Made by a program: the position numbers and the translations under genes | The notes under the pieces: model-generated | What the model was told of the DNA's origin: nothing | The model's database searches: none | Seen by the model: the letters and a program-made list of their open reading frames with translations, nothing else | Part shown: positions 32,701 through 45,200 of the stretch, in pieces | Layout of the letters: every line of letters begins with the position of its first letter | Position numbering within the stretch: the stretch's first letter is position 1 | Source: Aurelia coerulea | Lineage: Eukaryota > Cnidaria > Scyphozoa > Semaeostomeae > Ulmaridae | Direction of reading: 5' to 3' | DNA: 64,000 nt | NCBI GenBank assembly: GCA_039566865.1 | Contig: CM076943.1 | Location: 14,246,001-14,310,000 of the forward strand

Positions 32701-33467
32701 CTAACAGGAAGGGATAACTCACTTAAATTCGTACTTACCTTCGAATAAGATGAAAAATGAAAACATTTACAAATTCTCCTGTGCAATATTATTAACGTAC
32801 AGCACACAACACAGGTTTGGCCTTGTGCAAATTCCGATAAAATTGCTATGCCAGAGTTCTCAGGAGTTCCTTTTAAGAAGAAACCCGTATTGATATGCAT
32901 ATTATGTGGGAAAGGTTTGAAGTCACCATCGCTCCATGACACTGGAACGTTCCTCCATACGATTGATGACATTTAGGATATACAAGAAGGAAAGTAAACC
33001 TGTTTCTTTGCAGCATGTTCTCGACTAGATCCCAGTCTCCAGGGAGCGTCTTGAAACATGCATGTCTTGAACTATGCTTGAACGTCAAAGTTACTGCAAA
33101 TTGTGATTGCAATTCAAATTTCAATCTCTATTTCAAGTCACAGAGCGACAGAGCATTTTTTGCAAAGAAGGCATTTTGGTAGCACGGAGAAATCATCAAC
33201 AAAAAGATCTGAAAATTTCATCTTGCAAACTACGTAGCATTTTACCTTAGAGTCGGTTGATGCAATCACCAAATTTAGCAGAATAATTCCGATAGGTGAC
33301 GAAACATAGATTTCAATCGGCCCGTTTAGTCGTTTAGCTTAGGTGTCTAGATGATAACTGACAACGTCTTTATATTAGGCCCGTTAGACTGTCTTATGAA
33401 TCACAAGAATTTCTACCATAGCTTCTCAGTTTGGTCTACTGTACAGAGTTAAAGCTGTGAGACAGTG
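32701..33467. other. Intergenic downstream of the first PYCR copy
   Basis: A minus frame at 32550-32972 and others nearby have no recognisable domain and overlap the element ending at 32693. No clear polyadenylation signal found. Confidence 0.35.
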
Positions 33468-34313
33468 TCACATCTTAGAGCTTTGTCCATTCAAAGAAGT
33501 TCCCAGCTCTTTAGCACGCAGCGTGGCCTCGTTTACAGCATTCATCAAGGTAGCTCTCAAGCCTCCTTGTTCCAACGCATTCACTCCGACTATAGTTGTC
33601 CCACCTGGGGAGCAAACTGCATCTTTTAATTCACTGGTGTGAAGTCCAGTTTCTTGCACCATACGTGCAGCACCTATGGTCATCTGTGCAGCCATCTTCA
33701 CTGCGTCTACTCTATTCAATCCGCCCCTTACCGCTCCGTCCGCTAATGCTTCAATGACCGTATAAAGATACGCTGGACCACCGCCAGCAAATCCGGTAAC
33801 AGTGTCCATTAAATCCTCCTTGACTTCAACGCAGTAGCCCACGGAGGACATGAGTTTATAGAGAATTTCATGATCCTCGTGTTTTGTATTAGTTCCCATA
33901 CTGAAGGCACTGACACCATTTCTGAACATCACTGGAGTATTTGTCATTATGCGCGCAACTCTTGATTTCTTTGGTAAAACATTTTCGATATTTGCTATCG
34001 TTATTCCAGCTGCAACGGACAGCAATAAATGTTCTTCAGTCACTGCTGGTGCTATTTCCTTCAAAACTTTTGGCAAAATCTGCGGCTTTACAGCCAGTAT
34101 CACAACTTTGTTTTGATCCAGTATGTCCGTATTTTTCAGCGATACATTACAGCCTAGATGTCGAATCCATTGAACCTCTGCGTCTGTAGGGGCGCTTGCC
34201 CATACTTTGTTATTCTGTATAACTCCCGAAGCAACAAATCCCTTTGTGAGCACTTCGACGATTTTGCCAGCTCCTACAAATCCTAATTGCGAGAGTTTAA
34301 AAATCCCATACAT
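33468..34313 (-). CDS. PYCR: Pyrroline-5-carboxylate reductase, intronless copy A
   Basis: A single uninterrupted 281-residue frame. Pyrroline-5-carboxylate reductase performs the last step of proline synthesis, reducing P5C with NAD(P)H. The N-terminal Rossmann turn is GFVGAGK (residues 11-17). ILAVKPQ (72-78), MTNTPV (123-128), GFAGGGPAY (174-182) and the family signature DAVCSPGGTTIVG (231-243) follow in the usual order. The threonine after the PGG loop, which contacts substrate in human PYCR1, is kept. The human SGSGPAY reads AGGGPAY here. Length fits the core family (about 270-320); the C-terminal extension of PYCR1/2 is missing. No mitochondrial presequence is obvious. The nearby copy B shares the start MYxxFKL, so the two are duplicates. 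All motifs are intact, so I call it functional. Confidence 0.93.
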   Translation of the reverse strand: MYGIFKLSQLGFVGAGKIVEVLTKGFVASGVIQNNKVWASAPTDAEVQWIRHLGCNVSLKNTDILDQNKVVILAVKPQILPKVLKEIAPAVTEEHLLLSVAAGITIANIENVLPKKSRVARIMTNTPVMFRNGVSAFSMGTNTKHEDHEILYKLMSSVGYCVEVKEDLMDTVTGFAGGGPAYLYTVIEALADGAVRGGLNRVDAVKMAAQMTIGAARMVQETGLHTSELKDAVCSPGGTTIVGVNALEQGGLRATLMNAVNEATLRAKELGTSLNGQSSKM

Positions 34314-34462
34314 TTTGAGCGATATCGTGCAAAGAACTCAACTGGTCATATCATTATGAAAACCGTCTTCGACTACTCTTGTCTTTGCATATCCAACCTG
34401 TGATCACCTGGTTTTGCCTGTAACTTTCTGATCTAATGACCATTGGCTAGTAGCTATAGTCT

Positions 34463-34577
34463 GTCTGAAATTAGATGTCACATGCAAATGCCCGCGAATA
34501 ACAACAATAGAAGTGTTTTGCAAAGGAATTTCGCGCTATCGCAAATCTCAGGTGACATCTAACTACTTTGAGACGGA
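34463..34577. mobile_element. Short MITE, GTCTGAAATTAGATGTCAC termini, copy 2
   Basis: Inverted ends TTAGATGTCACATG and CAGGTGACATCTAA, extended outward by GTCTGAAA/TTTGAGAC. Internal ATGCCCGCGAATA and TCGCAAATC are shared with the copy at 2581-2696. Confidence 0.75.
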
Positions 34578-34583
34578 CTTGTA

Positions 34584-35147
34584 CATGCATCTTTTTCATA
34601 AGAACTAAGAATTTGAGTCAGTACAGAAATTCCTTAAAATCATCAGATTTTCAGTACTCAGTTTCTTGCGAGTTCCTGTTTCATAACAATCTTCACGTTT
34701 AGTTCTTGTGTCGTCCTGAACACTTCGAAACAAAGTTTTTTGGAGCCTTTCCAATGTTTAGACATTTATTCAGCTTCTTCTTGATGACAATGTCAATGCA
34801 AAATGGAAGCCCTTTCTCGAGAAGAAGGCTCAACTGCGAACAATACCGCAATTTTAGGCCCAAAAAAATAAGAAACTAATTAAGAAACTTTTACTACTAA
34901 AACACCGAAATTTTCATGCGAAATTAAGAAACTTTTAGTACTAAGTGCTGATCCAAGTTTCTTATAAAAAAAAACCATCTGAGTAATATTATACAGGAAA
35001 CAACTGAGTAAAATATACCAAAACGATTTCTTTTATTGAAATGAGTAATTTCCTAACTTAAACTTTTCCCAGTACTGGAATTTTCTTATTTCTTAGCTAT
35101 TCAAATTTGAAGGGGATCTGAGATTCTTATAAGCAGTTAAATACGTG
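34584..35147. mobile_element. TA-flanked MITE family, copy 5, with a half-copy nested at about 34775-34976
   Basis: Left CATGCATCTTTTTCATAAGA after TA; right end ATACGTG. Within it, 34775-34976 is the reverse complement of the first 200 bases of the 14588 copy (GCTGATCCAAGTTTCTTATA, GCCCTTTCTCGAGAAGAAGG), lacking that copy's other end. Confidence 0.7.
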
Positions 35148-35957
35148 TGGACTACGCGTATTTTTTATAGGAATGAGGAAATTTAGGTCCGTGTGGTTAT
35201 CCACTTTCTTAAATTTGCTGCTAAAAATTTCTTACACCTTTACCTTTGTAGCATGCGTGCAGCCGCAATATGCGGAGGAGTGTTGTGGCTGCATGCAGGC
35301 CTTTGATGCTCTGAAGGTAGAATCATTTATTTTTGTTAGAAAGACTTCAAAAGAATCTTAAAACATGTATCAACAAAAATTGCACTCAAAAGTTTAGAAA
35401 CGCGCACAAGACATTATGCGTGACCTGCCAAATTGAAGAAGCAAATTAAAAAAGTTTCCTAGTTTTTTTTAAATCTATAGGTAGAAAGTGGAAGACCAAC
35501 ATCGCAGAAAACATATGCTTACATAACTTGAATGTATCAATAAACATGTTCGACAATTTCAATCACACTACTTCTAAATTTTGCTGCCATCTTTGAAACA
35601 ACAATACAAATCTGTTGATGATATTATAATATGACATCATATTGTTACATATTGTACCGAGAAAAAATGCTTATAATGTATTTATCTATCTAAATATAGG
35701 AATATTGAAAAATTACGATATATCCCGTTCTTTTGGATAATTTTCTCTTCAAATCTTAAATATTTTATAGAGTCAAAAGTATTAAATACAATGAAATAAA
35801 AGTTCACGAGGCTGAAACCTATCATTTGCGACTGAAAACCATTGCATTTCATATAAATAGCTAGCTTAAAAACACAACAATTTAGAGGAGGAGGACTTCT
35901 AGTTCTGGACCAGTTTCAGTTTCCCTAAAATGTGATGTAATGATCACGTTGCAAACC

Positions 35958-37191
35958 TCAGGGGGGTACGGGGTTGTTTGTTTAGGATAGGGGTGCTCAG
36001 GATGGGGGGTACAACGTATCAACCCAAAAATATAACTTCTAGCCCCAGGGGGGTACACATTGACTTTCAATACGGGGGAGTCCGTGCCAATATTTGGGGT
36101 CCAAAATTTTACGTTAAATCAATATTTGGGGTCTGTGAATTACAACATGGACAAAAGTTCAATATTTGGGGTCCACAAATTTTAATAAAGGAAGAATCGT
36201 GCAATTTGGCCCTGAAGTTGCGAATCATGAAATAAATGTCTTGGTATTATTCAAAAACTGAGAAAGATCAAGAAGCTCAAACTCAAATTGAAATCATTCA
36301 AAAACATTTTAGAGGCCCCAGAAATAGACAACAATATTTGGGGTCTCTAAAACATTAGACTCAATGTTTGGGGTCCCCAAAACACTGAAGTTGCGAATCA
36401 TGAAATAAATGGTCTTGGTATTATTCAAAAACTGAGAAAGATCAAGAATCAAACTCAAATTGAAATCATTCAAAAACATTTTAGAGGCCCCAGAAATAGA
36501 CAAAATAAGAAGGTCAAATTAAAACATTAGACTCAATTTTAGGGGTCCCCAAAACATGAAGTTGCAATCAATATTTGGTCTTGATATTATTCAATGTTTG
36601 AGAAAGATCCCCAAGAATCTCAAATTGAAATCATCAAAAAATTTTGGATTATTCAAAAAACTGAGAAAGATCAAGAAGCTCAAATTGAAATCATTCAAAA
36701 ACATTTTAGAGGCCCCAAACAATATTTGGGGTCTCTAAAACATTAGACTCAATGTTTGGGGTCCCCAAAACATTAGGCTTAATATTTAGGGGTCAGCAAA
36801 GAAATAGTGGCATGGACCCCCCTGTATCAAAAGTTAGGAAGTACCCCCCCTGGGTTTCTAGCATGAAAATATATCCAAAAAATAATGTTTCTGACCTTAC
36901 ATACCCAAGCATCATGATGTCAGTATCTTCAATCTGCAGAAGAGTGCCCAAACTGATTAGATTTTTCATAATGTATTTGGATATTTAAGTTGTTTGATTT
37001 TGATAATGTTACTTGATTCTAATTTTGTTTGTATATCATATTTTTCCCAATTTGATTACCTTTTCTCATATCATATTTAAGACCAAAAAAGTAAGCCAGA
37101 ATATTAGGAACCCAAAAAAATAACTGTAGAAGTGATTTACCCATAAAATAATCTTTGCCCAAATTTTAGACCCAACCTGTAACCTGAGCTT
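35958..37191. mobile_element. Inverted, diverged copy of the 11065 G-capped element, right end truncated
   Basis: From TCAGGGGGGTACGG through TTTAGGATAGGGGTGCTCAG and ACAACGTATCAACCC it matches the reverse complement of the right end of 11065-11523. After the nested element it resumes (GACCTTACATACCC, CCAAATTTTAGACCC) and stops at about GTAACCTGAGC without the terminal C run. Confidence 0.72.
36043..36854. mobile_element. Poly-G/C-capped minisatellite element nested in the above, TSD TTCTAG
   Basis: Left CCCCAGGGGGGTACACATTG, right GTACCCCCCCTGGG. TTCTAG flanks at 36037-36042 and 36856-36861. TATTTGGGGTC recurs about every 32-40 bases near the left end, and a longer unit of about 170 bases (containing GAAGTTGCGAATCATG and AGAAAGATCAAGAA) repeats three to four times. 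Removing it restores the sequence of 11065-11523. Confidence 0.8.
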
Positions 37192-37535
37192 TGTTTTGAA
37201 ACACATAAATGAGCTGATGTACTTGTTGCTAAGAAACAATAGCTTAATTTTCTTGCTGCACATTAATCATATTAAACATTACAATTACATTTTTCATTAT
37301 TGTGTTAATTGGGGTTTGGAGGAGGATATATATCATTAAAGTTCTTCTGTTCCCTGAACCTTGTTGTAACTTTGACTAACCATAAAAGATAAGAAAATAA
37401 GACCTGATTGCAGAAACTACCACAACAAACTATTCCATTAAAAAATTCTGGGATAATTTTTGCCTGATTATGATAGGCTTACGTTTTTAGATAATACGTC
37501 AGACAATTTTGAGAGTTGCCTGAACAGTAAAAATC

Positions 37536-38405
37536 CTACTTTCTTATGTTGTGCCCATTTTTTTCAGTGAGACTCGATTCATTGATTGTTTCCCCTAAGT
37601 CTTTAGACCTCTTTGTGGCTGCCATAACAGCATCCATTATGGCAGGTCTCAGTCCAGCCTTTTCAAGAGCGTGGATACCAAATATGGTACTGCCTCCTCC
37701 TGAGCAGACGGCATCTCTCAGATCTCCGGGATGTTGCTTTGTTTCTTGAACTGTTCTTGCAGCACCAAGAACAGTTTTTGCTGCCATCTTCAGAGCATCA
37801 TCGCGATTCATGCCACCTTGAATGGCCCCATTAGCCATAGCTTCAATCACGGTGTAGATGTAGGCAGGTCCACCACCGGCGAAACCTGTTATCAAATCAA
37901 CAAGCTCTTCTTTCACCTCCACGCAATAACCAACTGAAGTCATCAATTTATTTATCAATTCTATGTCTTCTTGACTGCAGTATGCACCTGGTGTATACGA
38001 ACTTACACCTTCTCTAAACTGGACAGGGGTGTTGGTCATCAAACGAGCAATTCTTGTCTTTGGTGGAAGCAAGTATTGCATCGTCCTCAATTTCATGCCA
38101 GCAGCAAACGACAGAAGCAGATGATCTTTGGTCACCTCTGGGGCGATTTCTCTGAGAACTTTCGGCATGATTTGTGGCTTGACAGCTAGGACAACGATCT
38201 GATTTCGTTTCAAAAGATCTTTGTTGGAGTGTGTCACATTGCACCCAAGATGTCTGATCCAGTATGTATCTTTCTCTGTGGGGGCGCTCGCCCAAACCTG
38301 GTTTATTTGTAAAACTCCTGCAGCAATAAACCCTTTCGTCAGTACTTCAGCTAATTTTCCAGCCCCTACAAAGCCGATTTTCGGTAGTTTAAAGTAAGAA
38401 TACAT
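37536..38405 (-). CDS. PYCR: Pyrroline-5-carboxylate reductase, intronless copy B
   Basis: A complete 289-residue frame with the same layout as copy A: GFVGAGK (11-17), VLAVKPQIMPKVLREIAPEV, MTNTPVQFREGVS, GFAGGGPAYIYTVIEAM and DAVCSGGGSTIFGIHALEKA. The loop that is CSPGGTT in copy A is CSGGGST here: the proline is replaced by glycine but the threonine is kept. It has a slightly longer, charged C-terminus (LTEKNGHNIRK). Both copies lie on the same strand 3.2 kb apart with transposons between. A lone exon in otherwise intron-rich surroundings suggests that the ancestor arose by retrocopying and was then duplicated in tandem (inference). The start has A at -3. Confidence 0.93.
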   Translation of the reverse strand: MYSYFKLPKIGFVGAGKLAEVLTKGFIAAGVLQINQVWASAPTEKDTYWIRHLGCNVTHSNKDLLKRNQIVVLAVKPQIMPKVLREIAPEVTKDHLLLSFAAGMKLRTMQYLLPPKTRIARLMTNTPVQFREGVSSYTPGAYCSQEDIELINKLMTSVGYCVEVKEELVDLITGFAGGGPAYIYTVIEAMANGAIQGGMNRDDALKMAAKTVLGAARTVQETKQHPGDLRDAVCSGGGSTIFGIHALEKAGLRPAIMDAVMAATKRSKDLGETINESSLTEKNGHNIRK

Positions 38406-39254
38406 CTTGAATCATCTGCTGCTGTCTGTTTTTTCTGCATCAACTCCTTGCTTTTAGGCCACTGGAATGGGTCTGTATCCTGAAGGCGACGGAAGCTGCC
38501 CTGTTGTCAATCGCCACGTGTTGTTCACGTGTACCTTTGTTTACTTAATGACCATCTCCACCGCAGTAAAGCACCTTCGCAGAGATATTTGAAAAGACAA
38601 ACAAAAACAAAGAAAAAGGTAATCAATGAAAATAATGCTTTTCGCTGATTTGTCAGAACATGGTGTGCACGGGGCATGGCACCATGACAAAAAAATTGCA
38701 ACCTGATTGGTTGGACACCAATGCGGAAGTGGGCAGATAGAGCTGTGCCCCGCAGAGGCTGGCTTGTCCATGCTGGACTGGAAATTAACTTTAAAAGCTG
38801 GATTCTGGCACAGGGAAACGGGAGCTTGAAGAATTTTCATAAACAGAAATGTGGTTCAAGTAGAATACTGAATAGCTCCATCATCTGGCAAATTTTTCCA
38901 TTTTCATCTGTCATTGAAAACATCTAATGTGACTTTTAAAGGTTGATTGAAAAGAGGGCAGAAGAAACAATTCCTCCATTGTGCCCCCGATTGTGCCGCC
39001 ATTCATTATCGAGAATCATACTAAAGATTCCGTTCCCATTCTTGCTCCATCTTTTACAGATAGTTTCCTGGTTTCATGTGACAATTTTACTGATCAATGA
39101 TTGGTGGAAGCTTGGCGCTCTTTTCATTGAGAGTGTATTTCGGCGCGAAAGCTTTCTATACATTCACTCCACTGCAAAGCCATTCTCAAGCAGCTGACGA
39201 AGTCGCGATTTTCACACCTTTGAAGCTTGCTTGAAGACCACAAAAGCAAGCAAG
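38406..39254. promoter_or_regulatory. Shared head-to-head intergenic region of PYCR copy B and RRM1
   Basis: About 850 bases separate the two divergent start codons, so promoters of both genes should lie here. I see no clear TATA box; the CACGTG E-box is present within CGCCACGTGTTGTTCACGTG near 38511-38530. Short frames in the region are not coding. Confidence 0.5.
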
Positions 39255-39285
39255 ATGGCTGGCAATCTTTATGTTATCAAAAGAG
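39255..39285 (+). CDS. RRM1: RRM1 exon 1, start codon
   Basis: ATG at 39255 (A at -3, G at +4) encodes [10 protein letters not shown], aligning with the start of other RRM1 proteins with a few extra residues; donor gttagt. Confidence 0.85.
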
Positions 39286-42200
39286 GTTAGTAATGAGAAT
39301 CAACATATGTTCTCCGGGAAGAAAAAAGCCAGTACTTCTTCATGGTCCAACTTAGGCCATCTTTTTGACAAACACCGACGAGAAACGGTAGGCCATGGTT
39401 CAATCGACATGGAATGGAGGTAGTGAACTCAGCTCTTTTCCAAACTGTCTTAAACAGGCTTGCTAAATGCAAATTTAATTAGATATTAAGGTTCTTCACT
39501 TAAAAGCTTTCGTAGCAAACGATTTTCAAACTTGAAAAGAGAATTGCCTCTTAAGTGATTTAAGTTTGCAAAGCAAAAAATGTTTAAATTTCTCAATGTT
39601 GCCTTTTCAGGTGGTCAGCGGACAGAAAGTGTCATGTTTGACAAGATCACTTCAAGAGTCAGCAAATTATGCTATGGCCTTGATATGAGTTACGTCGATC
39701 CGGTAAGTAGCTGTTTCCTGCCAAAATTTTGTCTGCATCATCATACTCTCGCTCCCGCCAGCAGGAATGTGTATGGGCACAGAAGGATTCCCCGCCAGTG
39801 GCAATTTGGCACCGTACACCAAATTCGCACATTTGACTAATTGGTAACAGCATACGCATTTTGTGCTATGCCAGGTTGGAAAACTTGCTTTCACTCGCAG
39901 CTATGAAACTCTGTCAAACTCTGTCAAACTCGCTGCTAATCCTCGCACGCGAGAACAAAAGATCTATTGTTAATTTTGCTTCTCTCACAGCTTTTTAAAC
40001 TCTTTTTAATGTCCACTCGCAGCTCGCACCTTCAAATTTATTTCACTCAGGTCCACATCGGCTCTCTTGAGCTGCCTTAGCATGACCTGAGTCAACAAAT
40101 AAAAATATGTATGTATGTATGTATGTATGTACTCGCTACTACGCATAGGCCAAATCACACATGTTTTCCAACCTGGGTGCTATGCTGATAGGCGCATTGT
40201 TAACTTAAATTTGCATACTATCTGCACCATTTTTATCCCTTTTTGAAAATCCCCTGTGCACTTTTCAAACTTTCCAATCTGGGCGGGAGGGCCTTGGAAT
40301 GCACCCCTGGCCCTGGGTTGTGAAAGGAGGGATTGATCACAAACAATGGACTTTTGTTGTGCAGCCCTCCTAGATTTTTCTTCCCGTATGCAGTAAAAAT
40401 TGCGTTATTATAATCACACTCCAGCTCTACACTTAAAAGACGATAACGCTAAAGATAGCGGTGAGGAACTTTTTATCAGGATGCATTGTGTTTGAATTAC
40501 ACATCCTTAACAAATCCATAGTAGGAATTTGTTAAAGATCATGCAATGCATCTTGGTAAAAAGTCCCTCACCTTTATCTGTAATTAGCATAAGGCGACCA
40601 TCTCAAAAATGTTCGGTTAGTGTCATTTTGAGTGCAAAATATGAGCCGGTCAGTGTCGGTCGGTCGGAAATGTGATCAAAATTCTATTTTTTCTCAATTT
40701 TCTAACAAGATAAGAATCACTAAGTTTATACTGTAACTGAAAATCTTTTTTGCAGCTTTCCTATATAACATTTAGATGCCTGACCCATCCCAAAAACCTG
40801 ACTTTTTTATTTCAGAAGACGATTGGTCGGACGACGCACACCAAACATTTTGAGTCTGTCGCCTAATCGTCTATAGTATTGAAGGCAACTGTCTCTTCAG
40901 ATTTGTCGCTAATCAAAAACATTCTCACCTGTCGTAACCCCACCTAGTTGCTAAGAAGGCTTTTAACAAAGGAAGTGTACCAATCAGCACAACATGTGCA
41001 ACAACAAAGGGACAAAGCAAAGCAATCATCATTGAATGACAGAAGACATATTTAATGAAAAACACCCATGATGCAAGTCGGAACTAAAATTCATATTGCA
41101 AAAGGGTTACACAATCAGGCTGTCCAAATTTATACAATGGGGCTGTGCAAATATCCACCCGGTCCTGTTTAAATGGAGTCTAAGACTAATACAAGATTCC
41201 TGTTTGAATGGAGTCTAATACAAGATTTTTTTACTATGACTTATTCAAATTCATTTCCTATAGGTTGCAATTACTTTGAAAGTCATAGCTGGGATATATC
41301 CAGGAGTGACAACAGTAGAACTTGACACACTAGCTGCTGAAACAGCAGCTGCAATGACCACAAAGCATCCTGATTACGCTGTGTTAGCTGCAAGGATAGC
41401 ACTTTCAAATTTGCACAAGGAAACACAGAAAGCATTCAGTGGTATGTATGTGCAGCAGTGTTGAAGTTTGTAAAACAAAGGATTCAGCTCCTGGATATCG
41501 CAAAGTGATTTATCTTTCTAAAGAATAGATTTCACACCTTCTGTGCGTGGGACAATGTATTGTTTTCTCTGTTTATTTTGATTTGGTTTGACACATGTCA
41601 CATGTAGAGGTGGGAAATTTATTCTTTGCAGAAAGTTGCTTGGTGGTGTTAGAGAACTGAATTTTCTGTTTCGCAAAATTCACCCCCTACTTGTAGTATG
41701 TACATATGTAGGTAGGTAGGTAGGTAATCATATTTAACGTGGCTAGCCTGCGAAAGTCTGAGAGACTTATTTCCAGCAGGGGCCACGGATGTTTTACCAT
41801 CAACCCGCCGCAGCTACCAGATTTCCCTCACATGGCTCTGGTTGACCCGGGCTAGAGTTATGGACAGCGACCAAACTGTCCAGCGCGGGATTCGAACCTC
41901 GGCCGTTCTGACCTTTGGTTTACGAGTCAGTCGCCTTAACCACTCGGCCACGCGCTCTCAATGTATGTGCATTTGCTATTAATAAAACAAATGAAATAAG
42001 TTAATACATTTTGATTATAGTTTCAAACAAGAATTCCTAAGGAGCTAAAAATTTCCGCAAGAAATGGTCTCCAAATTATGATATATTCAGTTTTCATAGT
42101 AATTCGCATAGGCAAACAAATGATAGAAATTTTATACAAATTGTTTGACTTCTATACCAATAATGAAACAAATTTGATATGAATTTGAGACAATTTGTGT

Positions 42201-45200
42201 ATACGAATTGCGCTTTATCTCATTCATGCCCAAAAGATTTGGGCGCCAAAACCGTGCAATGCCCAAAGCAAAATGGCAGAAAACTCTCGTGCAGAGTAGT
42301 CTCAAAATATTATGAAACTATGAATAAACGGCAAATTATTTCAAAATATCTTCTAAAAACAAAGTTCAGATTAAGAGTTCATCTTTTTGAACGTGAAATT
42401 GAATGAAGTGCGTGAAGAGAAATCAACGTCCACGGCGAGTACAAACTTTGGATGAAATATTTTCCGTGTTTTGTCCAATAATTTCTTGCAATATTCGTAC
42501 AGTTATTGATAGTTAAATAGATAGTTTTGCATTTAGTTAGCTTCTCCTGTCCATATCGTCTTTGAATGTATCTTAATTGAGCTTCTGTGCAATATGAAAC
42601 ACAATTTCTCAGCGCTTCCTTGCCTTCATCACAAGACCGGAAAATAGGCCCGTTGCTCATTTGTTAAAAAATCGTTCGTTATGCTCCAAAATAAAGTCGT
42701 CAAAGGGGCTAAGTTTCCTTCAGTTATTGCAAGCATATCTAGACAAGTCTTTTAGATGCATATTGAAATATTTTGTAACAGCGGCATTCCATGTTTGAGC
42801 TTGCTCTTCGCCACATCTCCTTCCCGGCTGGCGATATGGGCCTAAGCGCATCTCCATCATAACCTTGCTACTTTCCCTCAACAGTTTCTTGTTTCCTTTT
42901 CCTTCCACTGCAATAAATCTTTACTTGGTTCATTACCAAACAGTTTCCTTGCAATCTACATCGCTAAATAGCCATACAAAGATGCATTTAATGTAAGACA
43001 AAAGCTGTGAAGTCCGAAGGATTGCAAGATAACAAACAAAATGGCGCCCAAAATTTGATTTTCAAGAACGGAAAAGTTTGTCCGACTTTTGTCAACAATT
43101 TCAGTACTGCACCCTATTGTTTTCTTTCCAGATGATAAAGCCCCATTATGCACTCTTACTGTTCTATTGTCATTTTCCAACCAATCACCTTCCATAACCT
43201 CGAGATGAGGAGCTAAAACAATGCAACTCTCTGTGACGACTGTAGTCGTTCTGGGCTTTCAGAGTTTGATACCCTGTGACGCCTGTAGTCGCTCTGGGCA
43301 TGAATGAGTTATACGAATTACACATACGAATTGCATATACAAACTGCATACTGTATACGAAATTGCTTTATGACCTGAAAGTGTCCAGGAATTTCATATC
43401 CTTAAATTTTAGAGTGCGAGTGATGAACACTGTATTTTCTCCAATGGTATTCATCAAGAATATGTTGGCCTAACAAAGGCAAGCTGGAAACTAACAGGAG
43501 TTTTAATAAGACCAGCATGCTGCGGCACCCGTCTCAAACCTCACGTAGCTTCCAAGTTCCATATAAATTTATACGCATTCTATAAGATGATGATGCAAAT
43601 TAATTCATAAACAGATTCAGAAATATTGTATCAATATGGTATAATGCTCCAAATTTCTTTTACGAATTTGACACTAATATTTAGATCTGATCCCTAAAAT
43701 CCTTATGTTGACTTGGGGAGGAAACTGTCAATGTGAAATAATTGCAAAAAGAGAAGCTGAGAGAAGCCACAATCAAGGAGTGATGGAGGTGGAAGGAGGG
43801 TCTTTTACCCAACTTCAGAGCAAACAGAACAATGGGCAAAGAATGTGAATGCCTTACATCATACATGCATATAAATTAGCGGAGACAAGAGATAAAAAGT
43901 ATTCCAAAGTGATAAACTGAATAAGAACATGCTTGTCCTTTGCTATTATGAGGGCTCTTCTGGTGTGCGCGCATGAGAGACATTAGAAATAACAGGACTA
44001 CTGCTGGACACTATCATTCAGACAATTTTGATTTTGCAAATTGTCGTTCAAGATTTGCATGAAGGACAGTTTTTGTTGTTTTAATTTTGCTTTAATTTCA
44101 TTGCATACATTTGACAAATTTCTTGTTCAAAGACTTCTTTGTTTCAATATTTTTTACAGAGTTTTTTTGTTTTGTTTTCTTATCATGTATTTTGAAGGGG
44201 TTGTTAGAATTGGATGTATATTTTAGATTAGTATGAGTACATACTTAAATGTTAAATGAATTTTTATCTCATTTCTAGATGTTATTAAATCTCTGTATGA
44301 ATACATAAATCCTGAAACCAACAAAGCTTGCCCGATGATCTCAACTGAAGTATATGAAATTATTCAGAGGAATTCAGAGGTATGCTTTTTCAAAATTTTT
44401 TATCTGGAGATGCTGCACCAGGTGCCCCAAAACAATGTTTTGGCATTTGATAAATGGGTAAATCCATGTCAATGAGGGAGAGCCTGTTAACCATGTACTC
44501 TTAGATTTTGCTGATTTTAGGTTTATTCATTTAAGCATGATGATAATAGTAACATATCCAAATTTCAGCTTGGTACCATTTTTCATTCTGGAAATATCTT
44601 ATTTCAAAGTTTTGACATTCTTAGGCCTAATTTGTCTTTGGCCGCCATTTTGAATTTACGCTTTTAGTGAAATTAGCTATCTTTTGATCACCTTTTCCGA
44701 ATTTGATCATCCAAATGTGGTTTTTACACAAATTTGGGGTGGAGAGCCCAGAAATAACCTCAAAACTATGATACAGCCAACAGAAATCCTCATAAATGCA
44801 CTATTAAGTTTGATTTAACAATGTTCCTTTGTTCATACTTGACTAATCTTTTGCAATGTTGCTTGACTTTGACAAAACTGATATTTTGCAGGCAAACAGT
44901 AGCCATATGCACCTACTTTCATGGGAAAAATCTTTTCAGACAAACCTACCATCAAAGAGTTATCCATGTTCAATTGTTTGTCCTTATATTTGTATTATGC
45001 GCAACAACAACATCTACGTTTGTAAAGTATTTGGTAGGATGTTGGCACCATAATGTTGCATTTAAAAAGAAAGTTACAGAAGTGTAATGCAAGTTGCAGG
45101 AACCGTAGCAGGTTTGCAACTCTATTACCCATTGTTTGCAAACCATGAGCGACGGGACACCTAATCTGTGTATTAATGTGAAAGTTTTATCAGTATTGAA

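Noticed and set aside
41880..41957. Possible serine tRNA on the minus strand
   Set aside because: The head continues into a SINE body with a tetranucleotide tail, and no clean acceptor stem closes.
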